From Flavobacterium denitrificans DSM 15936 (GTDB lineage: Bacteria > Bacteroidota > Bacteroidia > Flavobacteriales > Flavobacteriaceae), in assembly GCF_000425445.1 (NCBI RefSeq), contig NZ_AUDL01000014.1:1-64000 (forward strand): a stretch of 64,000 bases of DNA. Reading direction: 5' to 3'. The notes below the pieces were generated by a model. It was not told the DNA's origin. It ran no database searches and saw only the letters and a program-made list of their open reading frames with translations. This document shows positions 56,913 through 64,000 of this stretch, piece by piece. Position 1 is the first letter of the stretch. Each line of letters begins with the position of its first letter. A program made the translations under genes and the position numbers.

Positions 56913-56996
56913 TCACAGTTTTCAGTCGCAGTCGCACTCTTAGTTTTCATATTTACAAAACTTGATATTTTAAATTAAAGAGTGAAAACTGTGACT
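56911..56996. repeat. 14-bp inverted repeat after tag
   Basis: AGTCACAGTTTTCA (56911-56924) and TGAAAACTGTGACT (56983-56996) are exact reverse complements 58 bp apart, and both arms are followed by related AGTC-type steps. The left arm starts in the tag stop codon. It may be a repeat element or a weak terminator. Confidence 0.6.
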
Positions 56997-57023
56997 GAGA
57001 CTGAAAACTTTAAAAAAAATACA

Positions 57024-57031
57024 TATATTTG
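57024..57031 (+). promoter_or_regulatory. -7 element of the thiamine operon (TATATTTG)
   Basis: An exact TAnnTTTG match ending 6 nt before the first riboswitch stem. The -33 box is not clear. Confidence 0.65.
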
Positions 57032-57037
57032 CTTCAC

Positions 57038-57118
57038 ACTTTAGGGGTGTCTACAAAGTTGTAGGCTGAGATTTTACCCTCTGAACCTGATCTAGTTCAT
57101 ACTAGCGTAGGGAAAAGT
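57038..57118 (+). promoter_or_regulatory. TPP riboswitch (THI element)
   Basis: P1 arms ACTTT and AAAGT close an aptamer with the conserved pieces GGGGTGTC, GGCTGAGA, ACCCTCTGAACCTGATCTAG (split by stems) and GCGTAGGGAA. It lies upstream of thiS and controls the thiamine operon by binding thiamine pyrophosphate. Confidence 0.95.
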
Positions 57119-57156
57119 AAGATGACTTCTGCGCGCATATTTTTGCGTTTCTGTAG

Positions 57157-57199
57157 CCATTCCTAAGGTGTATCTATACACTAAACTAAGAAGGAATGG
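57157..57199 (+). promoter_or_regulatory. Riboswitch expression platform that can hide the thiS start codon
   Basis: CCATTCCT (57157-57164) is exactly complementary to AGGAATGG (57192-57199), which contains the thiS ATG and its ribosome site. The loop holds a second hairpin, GTGTAT-CT-ATACAC (57168-57181). This points to translational control. Confidence 0.7.
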
Positions 57200-57402
57200 A
57201 ACTAAAAATCAATCAACAAATCAAAAAATTCAATGCTGAATCGTTAAGCGTTCAATCATTGCTCGATCTCGAAATTCCGCAAAAACAAAACGGAATCGCC
57301 GTTGCTGTAAACAATACTGTTGTTCCAAAAACCAAATGGAACGAATATCTCCTACACGAAACTGACGATATTTTGATTATTTCTGCTACGCAAGGTGGGT
57401 AG
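57196..57402 (+). CDS. thiS: Thiamine biosynthesis sulfur carrier ThiS
   Basis: 68 residues with a ubiquitin-like fold and the C-terminal GG (ISATQGG) that is adenylated by ThiF and thiocarboxylated to give sulfur for the thiazole ring. It is first in the operon. AAGGA directly precedes the ATG and is part of the sequence that the upstream hairpin can sequester. Confidence 0.95.
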   Translation: MELKINQQIKKFNAESLSVQSLLDLEIPQKQNGIAVAVNNTVVPKTKWNEYLLHETDDILIISATQGG

Positions 57403-57454
57403 AGATTTAAATTCCAAATTTTTAAAAAAACAAATTCCAATTACATACTGCTCG

Positions 57455-57480
57455 TAGACGCACTGCGGTACTTCTCTACA
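57455..57480. repeat. Degraded copy of the AGACGCACTGC palindromic repeat
   Basis: Matches 38621-38646 at 23 of 26 positions. It sits between thiS and thiC, with a AAATTCCAA-type stretch just upstream. Confidence 0.65.
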
Positions 57481-57539
57481 GAAAATGATATGATTAAACA
57501 CAATCAGAATCAACGTGAAACTTTAAACTTCAAACCTGA

Positions 57540-59375
<1,836 letters not shown>

Positions 59376-59408
59376 AAGAAAATAGAGTAAAGAAGAAAGA
59401 AAAAAGAT

Positions 59409-60023
59409 ATGATTGTGATTACGAATCCTTTTTTTGTTAAAAATGAAATAGACATCCTTCATTCTTTATTTGAAGAAGGATTGTCATTGCTTCATATTCG
59501 GAAACCTGAATTTTCAGAATTAGAAATGGCGCATTTTATTCCGCAAATAAAACCTGAATATAGAAATAAACTTGTTTTGCACAGTCATCATTCCTTAGCA
59601 GAAGATTTCGGAATTACGAGAATTCATTTTTCTGAAAAAGAAAGAAAAAGTAATCGTATCAATCCTGCAAGGTTTTCAAAACCTTGTAGGTATAAATACG
59701 AATCAATTTCAACATCAACACATTCTATTGAAGGTTTTAATTCCTTAGAAAATGATTTTGATTATGCCTTTCTAAGCCCTGTTTTTAAAAGTATTTCGAA
59801 AGAAAATTATCATTCAGAAATTGATCTTTTTGAAGAGATAAAAAAGCGTACAAATTATAAAACAAAACTAATCGCTTTAGGCGGAATTGATTCAGAAAAT
59901 ATTCGCAAAACTTTAGAAAAAGGTTTTGATGATGTTGCTCTTTTAGGAAGTATTTGGAAAAATAAAAATCCATTAAAACAAATTAAATTATGTCAGCAAA
60001 TCGCCCAATCGTTCTCGCTATAG
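59409..60023 (+). CDS. TenI-like thiamine phosphate synthase paralog
   Basis: 204 residues with the ThiE/TenI TIM-barrel pattern: LLHIRKPEFSELEM near 22, LVLHSHHSLAEDF near 57, RIHFSEKER near 74, FLSPVFKSISKENY near 118 and IALGGIDSENIR near 155. It is shorter than the true ThiE in the same operon and lacks its NDxxxLA and GVHLG motifs. A TenI-type thiazole tautomerase or a helper role is therefore more likely. An in-frame palindromic repeat (59664-59690) encodes PARFSKPCR near residue 87. The end overlaps thiD by 34 nt. Confidence 0.85.
   Translation: MIVITNPFFVKNEIDILHSLFEEGLSLLHIRKPEFSELEMAHFIPQIKPEYRNKLVLHSHHSLAEDFGITRIHFSEKERKSNRINPARFSKPCRYKYESISTSTHSIEGFNSLENDFDYAFLSPVFKSISKENYHSEIDLFEEIKKRTNYKTKLIALGGIDSENIRKTLEKGFDDVALLGSIWKNKNPLKQIKLCQQIAQSFSL
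59664..59690. repeat. Palindromic repeat inside the TenI-like gene
   Basis: CCTGCAAGGTTTT and AAAACCTTGTAGG are 13-bp arms with one mismatch around a single C. This is of the palindromic type widely dispersed in flavobacterial intergenic DNA, here in frame within a gene. Confidence 0.75.
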
Positions 60024-60745
60024 CCGGTTTTGATCCTTCGGGGGGCGCTGGCGTTTTAGCCGATGCCAAAACTTTTGAATTGCATCAGGTTACTGGATTT
60101 GCAATCACAACTGCAAATACTATTCAGACCGAAAACAAGTTTTATGAAATTCAATGGACAAATTTAAGCTTTGTGATTCGTTCGATAGAAACTCTTTTTT
60201 TAAGTTATAAAATCAGCGTGGTAAAAATTGGGATTGTTCCAACGCTTCATTATTTAAACCGAATTCTTTCGACAATAAAACTTTTATCGCCATCAACAAA
60301 AATTGTTTGGGATCCTGTTTTAAAATCAACTACTGAATTTGAATTTATAAAAATTGAAGACTATCCGGCATTAGATAAAATCCTTTCCAAAATTGATCTG
60401 ATTACGCCCAATTACAACGAAATCGAAATCTTGTTTCCTGATTTTTTTACAAACAAAATCTGGCAACAAAATAAAATTCCGACTTCCATTTTATTAAAAG
60501 GCGGACATAATGCTTTAGAACCTGGCACTGATCGTCTTTTTCTAAAAAATGAAACAATTGATTTATTGCCTTCAGGAAAAAAATGTTTTGAAAAACACGG
60601 TTCTGGCTGTGTTTTATCAGCCTCAATAGCCTCAAATCTTGCATTAGATCAAACTTTGCATGAAGCTTGTCTAAATGCTAAAACCTACATAGAAAAATAT
60701 CTAAATTCAACTTCAACACTAATAGGATTTCACTATGTACAATAA
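59990..60745 (+). CDS. thiD: Hydroxymethylpyrimidine/phosphomethylpyrimidine kinase ThiD
   Basis: 251 residues of the ribokinase-like fold. The start VLAIAGFDPSGGAGVLADAK is the family signature. ITTANTIQTENKF, VWDPVLKST near 110, LLKGGH near 166 and the anion-hole loop KHGSGCVLSASIASNLA near 203-220 complete the kinase site. It phosphorylates HMP and HMP-P. It overlaps the upstream gene by 34 nt and thiE by 11 nt, so translation is coupled. Confidence 0.95.
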   Translation: MSANRPIVLAIAGFDPSGGAGVLADAKTFELHQVTGFAITTANTIQTENKFYEIQWTNLSFVIRSIETLFLSYKISVVKIGIVPTLHYLNRILSTIKLLSPSTKIVWDPVLKSTTEFEFIKIEDYPALDKILSKIDLITPNYNEIEILFPDFFTNKIWQQNKIPTSILLKGGHNALEPGTDRLFLKNETIDLLPSGKKCFEKHGSGCVLSASIASNLALDQTLHEACLNAKTYIEKYLNSTSTLIGFHYVQ

Positions 60746-61373
60746 ACTACAATACATTTCTCAAGGAAATACAATCGAAGAACAATTGTATAATATTCAA
60801 CAGGCGCTTGATGCGGGTTGCGATTGGATACAAATGCGATTTAAAAATCAGACTGCTAAAGATACTTTTGCCTTAGCTGAAGCTGTAAAATTTTTATGCG
60901 AAGAATATCTGGCGAATTTTATTGTAAATGATGACTTGCATCTCGCTGAACAAATTGCAGCAGATGGTGTTCATCTTGGTTTAACCGATATGAAAATTAA
61001 TGAAGCCAGAGCTATTTTAGGAAACACAAAAATTATAGGAGGAACGGCAAACACTTTTGAAGACATTCAAAACCATGCAAAAAATGGCGCTGATTACATT
61101 GGTTTAGGCCCTTTCCGATTTACGAATACAAAGGAAAAATTAAGTCCGATTTTAGGTTTGTCAGGGTATTTTGAGATTCTTCAAAAAATGAAAAAAAATA
61201 AAATCACAATTCCAGTTTTTGCAATTGGCGGAATTACTTTGAAAGATGTAAATCCGTTAATGGAAACTGGCATTTACGGTATTGCACTTTCTGGGCTTAT
61301 CACAGAAAGTGACGAAAAAGAAAAATTAATTCAGCAACTCAACGAAAAATTATATGCAAAAGTCATTGTTTAA
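60735..61373 (+). CDS. thiE: Thiamine phosphate synthase ThiE
   Basis: 212 residues. It joins the pyrimidine and thiazole halves to give thiamine phosphate. WIQMRFKN near 31, [24 protein letters not shown] (split here as NDDLHLA and GVHLG) near 60-80, [10 protein letters not shown] near 98, [13 protein letters not shown] near 117 and [11 protein letters not shown] near 155 are the ThiE motifs. Overlaps on both sides (11 nt with thiD, 20 nt with thiG) support tight coupling. Confidence 0.96.
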   Translation: MYNKLQYISQGNTIEEQLYNIQQALDAGCDWIQMRFKNQTAKDTFALAEAVKFLCEEYLANFIVNDDLHLAEQIAADGVHLGLTDMKINEARAILGNTKIIGGTANTFEDIQNHAKNGADYIGLGPFRFTNTKEKLSPILGLSGYFEILQKMKKNKITIPVFAIGGITLKDVNPLMETGIYGIALSGLITESDEKEKLIQQLNEKLYAKVIV

Positions 61374-62130
61374 TATAGCAGACAAAACCTTTACTTCTCG
61401 TTTATTTCTTGGAACGGGAAAATTTGGTTCAAATCAGGAAATGGAAGAAGCGATTTTGGCTTCAGAAAGCGAATTGGTTACCGTTGCCCTAAAACGCATC
61501 GACTTAGAAACAGATACTGATGCAATTTTACCCCATTTAAAACATCCAAAGATCAATTTATTACCCAATACATCTGGAGCACGAAACGCCAAAGAAGCTG
61601 TTTTTGCTGCACAATTGGCACGTGAAGCTTTAGAAAGCAACTGGGTAAAATTAGAAATTCACCCAGATCCAAAATATCTAATGCCTGATCCTATTGAAAC
61701 TTTGAAAGCGACTGAAGAATTAGCAAAATTAGGATTTATTGTACTTCCATACATTCACGCCGATCCGGTTTTGTGCAAACATCTTGAAAGCGCTGGAACT
61801 TCTGCCGTAATGCCTTTGGGTTCACCAATTGGAAGTAATAAAGGTCTAAAAACAATAGATTTCTTAGAAATTATAATCGAGCAAAGTACGGTTCCAGTTA
61901 TTGTTGACGCCGGAATTGGCGCTCCTTCTGATGCCGCTAAAGCAATGGAAATTGGCGCTGATGCCGTTTTGGTGAACACTGCGATTGCTGTTGCCGGAAA
62001 TCCGAGTTTAATGGCTGAGGCGTTTAAAGAAGCTGTCATTGCTGGAAGAAAGGCTTTTGAAGCAAAGATTGGAAATCAGCAAAATTATGCTTCAGCTTCT
62101 AGCCCTTTGACTTCTTTTCTTTATGAATAA
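61354..62130 (+). CDS. thiG: Thiazole synthase ThiG
   Basis: 258 residues, TIM barrel. It builds thiazole phosphate from deoxyxylulose phosphate, the ThiS thiocarboxylate and dehydroglycine. [15 protein letters not shown] near 13, the Schiff-base lysine in [16 protein letters not shown] near 95, [12 protein letters not shown] near 150, and [20 protein letters not shown] near 187-206 are visible. Its stop is followed by an inverted-repeat cassette before thiH. Confidence 0.97.
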   Translation: MQKSLFNIADKTFTSRLFLGTGKFGSNQEMEEAILASESELVTVALKRIDLETDTDAILPHLKHPKINLLPNTSGARNAKEAVFAAQLAREALESNWVKLEIHPDPKYLMPDPIETLKATEELAKLGFIVLPYIHADPVLCKHLESAGTSAVMPLGSPIGSNKGLKTIDFLEIIIEQSTVPVIVDAGIGAPSDAAKAMEIGADAVLVNTAIAVAGNPSLMAEAFKEAVIAGRKAFEAKIGNQQNYASASSPLTSFLYE

Positions 62131-62144
62131 ATTTGATTTTCTCT

Positions 62145-62653
62145 CGCAGATTTAGCAGATGATTTTTATGTTGAAACTGCTGAATCTATTTATTATGATT
62201 TTTTAACCAATAAAAAAAACCGAATTTTCTTTGATTTTGAATTAAAAAATTATGTCAGAAAATGAAATATCATATAAAATTAGAGGAGCAATTTTTAAAG
62301 TATATAACGGTCTCGGACCCGGATTATTAGAATCGGTTTATGAGAGTGCTCTTTATTATCAATTACAAAAAGATGGATTACAAATCGTTAAACAAATTGA
62401 TTTCCCTGTTAAATATGATGAAGCTTATTTAGACATAACTTTCAGACTAGATATTTTAGTGGAGAATAAAGTAATTATAGAATTAAAATCCGTGGAGGAA
62501 ATAAAGCCAATTCATTTCAAACAATTAAATACTTATTTAAAATTGACTAATAAAAAACTAGGACTATTAGTCAATTTTAACTGCTCTAATATCCTAGAAA
62601 ATATTCATCGCGTTGTAAATAAAATTTAATCTGCACGATCTGCAAAATCTGCG
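62145..62653. repeat. Cassette bounded by CGCAGATTTnGCAGAT inverted repeats
   Basis: CGCAGATTTAGCAGAT (62145-62160) and its reverse complement with one mismatch (62638-62653) bracket a single GxxExxY gene. The 509-bp segment exactly fills the gap between thiG and thiH. No transposase is present, so it would be a non-autonomous or relic mobile unit. Confidence 0.7.
62252..62629 (+). CDS. GxxExxY protein
   Basis: 125 residues. The name motif is present as GPGLLESVYESALYYQL near 23-38. A second conserved part, LDILVENKVIIELKSVEEI near 68-86, has a PD-(D/E)XK-like spacing (D...ELK), and the end is LGLLVNFN. The family is widespread in Bacteroidota and is of unknown function. A nuclease-like fold is suspected from the motif. 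It sits inside the thiamine operon between thiG and thiH within an inverted-repeat cassette, unrelated to the pathway. Confidence 0.9.
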   Translation: MSENEISYKIRGAIFKVYNGLGPGLLESVYESALYYQLQKDGLQIVKQIDFPVKYDEAYLDITFRLDILVENKVIIELKSVEEIKPIHFKQLNTYLKLTNKKLGLLVNFNCSNILENIHRVVNKI

Positions 62654-62669
62654 GGAAACAAAATAAAAA

Positions 62670-63806
62670 ATGAACACATTCAAATCTATTTTCGATCAAT
62701 ATAATTGGGATGAAATCCAATCTAGAATATACAAGACAACATCAAAAGATGTCGAACGTACTTTGGCTAAAACCAAATACAATCTTGATGATTTTTTGAT
62801 TTTAATCTCCCCAATTGCTCAAAATTATCTGGAAGAAATGGCTCAAAAATGCCATGAAATTACCAAAAAACGTTTTGGAAAAACCATTCAAATGTATGCG
62901 CCACTTTATTTAAGCAACGAATGTCAAAATATCTGTACGTATTGTGGTTTTAGTTTAGACAATAAAATCAAGCGAAAAACACTTTCTGATTCCGAGATAA
63001 AACTTGAAGTTGAAGCTTTGAAAAATACAGGCTTTGATCATGTTTTACTCGTAACAGGCGAAGCAAATTATACAGTAAACATCCATTATTTTTTGAATGC
63101 AATTAATTTAATCAGAAAGGATTTTTCGATTATTTCTGTTGAAGTACAACCACTTTCAACTGAAGATTATGAACATCTACACAACGCTGGTGTTTACTCG
63201 GTTTTGGTTTATCAGGAAACCTATCATCAAGAAGTTTACAAAAAGTATCATACAAAAGGTAAAAAATCAAATTTCGAATATAGATTAGAAACTCCTGACC
63301 GAATTGGAACTGCCGGAATTCATAAAATTGGTTTAGGTGTTTTATTGGGGTTGGAAGATTGGCGAACCGATAGTTTCTTTAATGCCTTGCATTTAGATTA
63401 TTTGCAGAAGAAATATTGGCAAACCAAATATTCCGTTTCTTTTCCACGTCTTCGTCCCGCTGAAGGAATTATCGAACCTAATTTTATTATGGATGACAAA
63501 GATTTGACGCAATTAATCTGCGCTTACCGATTATGGAATGAGGATTTAGAAATCTCCATTTCAACACGTGAAAACGAAAAATTCAGAAACAATATCATTC
63601 CGATTGGTGTTACGAGTATGAGCGCAGGCTCAAAAACAAATCCGGGTGGTTATGTGGTGGATCCGCAGTCTTTGGAGCAATTCGAAATCAGCGACGAACG
63701 CTCTGCCGAAGAAATTTCACAAATCATAAAAAAATCAGGTTACGAACCCGTTTGGAAAGATTGGCACGAAGCATATAGTCAAAAGTTGGAAAGTCAAAAG
63801 TCATAA
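62670..63806 (+). CDS. thiH: 2-iminoacetate synthase ThiH
   Basis: 378 residues of the radical-SAM superfamily. It cleaves tyrosine to dehydroglycine for ThiG and therefore suits the anaerobic/low-oxygen route instead of ThiO. The [4Fe-4S] motif is NECQNICTYCGFS (CX3CX2C) near 84-96. TGEANYTVN and SVEVQPLSTEDYE are family segments. The last residues (SQKLESQKS) are encoded by a DNA repeat that continues downstream, so the C-terminus seems to have been altered by repeat growth. Confidence 0.96.
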   Translation: MNTFKSIFDQYNWDEIQSRIYKTTSKDVERTLAKTKYNLDDFLILISPIAQNYLEEMAQKCHEITKKRFGKTIQMYAPLYLSNECQNICTYCGFSLDNKIKRKTLSDSEIKLEVEALKNTGFDHVLLVTGEANYTVNIHYFLNAINLIRKDFSIISVEVQPLSTEDYEHLHNAGVYSVLVYQETYHQEVYKKYHTKGKKSNFEYRLETPDRIGTAGIHKIGLGVLLGLEDWRTDSFFNALHLDYLQKKYWQTKYSVSFPRLRPAEGIIEPNFIMDDKDLTQLICAYRLWNEDLEISISTRENEKFRNNIIPIGVTSMSAGSKTNPGGYVVDPQSLEQFEISDERSAEEISQIIKKSGYEPVWKDWHEAYSQKLESQKS

Positions 63807-63880
63807 AGTCCAAAACTTAACTTTAATCTTTCACCTTCAACTTTCAACTTTTGACTTTCGACTTTCGACTTTCGACTTTC
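63789..63880. repeat. Inverted and heptamer tandem repeats after thiH
   Basis: GAAAGTCAAAAGT (63789-63801, inside thiH) is the exact reverse complement of 63847-63859. GACTTTC is then repeated four times without change (63853-63880). The stretch separates thiH from thiF. Confidence 0.75.
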
Positions 63881-63900
63881 GACCTTTAAGACTAAAAATA

Positions 63901-64000
63901 ATGAGCATTATACAAGAATTCCTTCGTTACAACAGACAAACTATTTTACCTGAAATTGGCGATGAAGGTCAAGAAAAACTAAAAAAAGCAAAAGTATTAG
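63901..64000 (+). CDS. thiF: ThiF/MoeB/HesA-family adenylyltransferase, 5' end only
   Basis: The first 33 codons are seen before the window ends. MSIIQEFLRYNRQTILPEIG is the usual start of ThiF/MoeB proteins (RYxRQxxLPE). In this operon it would adenylate ThiS at its GG end. Placement after thiH supports thiF instead of moeB. Confidence 0.85.
   Translation, partial: MSIIQEFLRYNRQTILPEIGDEGQEKLKKAKVL

Noticed and set aside
59664-59690. Terminator inside the TenI-like gene
   Set aside because: Although it can form a hairpin, it lies in frame within the coding region and the T-run is only four bases; treated as a dispersed palindrome.
62145-62653. Complete insertion sequence at the GxxExxY gene
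   Set aside because: No transposase is encoded and no target duplication was identified; only a cassette with inverted repeats can be supported.

Overview
The window comes from an AT-rich Bacteroidota chromosome, almost certainly a Flavobacterium. Supporting this are the alternative complex III plus cytochrome oxidase operon in flavobacterial order, the DUF2723 membrane glycosyltransferase, Ig_7/SprB-like surface repeats, and many upstream regions with the flavobacterial promoter form TTG-N17-21-TAnnTTTG. Shine-Dalgarno sequences are weak. No phage, CRISPR array, rRNA or complete insertion sequence is visible.

Layout. 1-4025 (-) is the N-terminal part of a giant secreted surface protein (IgGFc-binding-like head, DUF11, a tandem array of Ig-like repeats), cut by the window edge. 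After a gene-poor kilobase come queG, a cytochrome P450 and ruvB (-), then a 11.4 kb respiratory operon actABCDEF-coxB-coxA (-) with one good promoter at 19916-19944. A SPOR protein, a DUF4920 protein and the infB-nusA-rimP operon follow. 26.0-29.3 kb holds a universal stress protein, an aldehyde dehydrogenase and an AraC regulator. Two tandem tRNA-Gln(TTG) genes, each with its own promoter and terminator, precede a DUF2723 glycosyltransferase, a polysaccharide deacetylase, a cysteine-less thioredoxin-fold protein and a membrane metallophosphoesterase.

35.5-38.5 kb is the most intriguing part. It has an OmpR-type response regulator and histidine kinase beside two paralogous, lysine-rich, exported small proteins resembling enterobacterial Asr. 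A promoter/operator with 11-bp-spaced direct repeats occurs upstream of the small genes. It occurs again downstream of the kinase, where it faces only a terminator (a small RNA or the remnant of a lost paralog). A 121-bp palindromic repeat precedes polA.

41.6-48.7 kb carries a secreted protein of unknown function, a LacI regulator, two ferritin-like exported proteins, and translation genes rplM-rpsI and rpsB-tsf with structured leaders. 48.9-56.9 kb has an M3 peptidase, a large TraB/GumN fusion protein, the queuosine-precursor transporter, a lipoprotein and tag. The window ends with a TPP-riboswitch-controlled thiamine operon (thiS, thiC, a TenI-like thiE paralog, thiD, thiE, thiG, thiH, start of thiF). 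This operon has been invaded by repeats: a GxxExxY gene flanked by inverted repeats sits between thiG and thiH, and a palindromic element lies in frame inside the thiE paralog.

Functional links: respiration (Act/Cox), queuosine (QueG and the YhhQ-type transporter at separate loci), translation, and thiamine. Start codons were moved in several genes where the longest reading frame begins inside a promoter or at a non-ATG codon.
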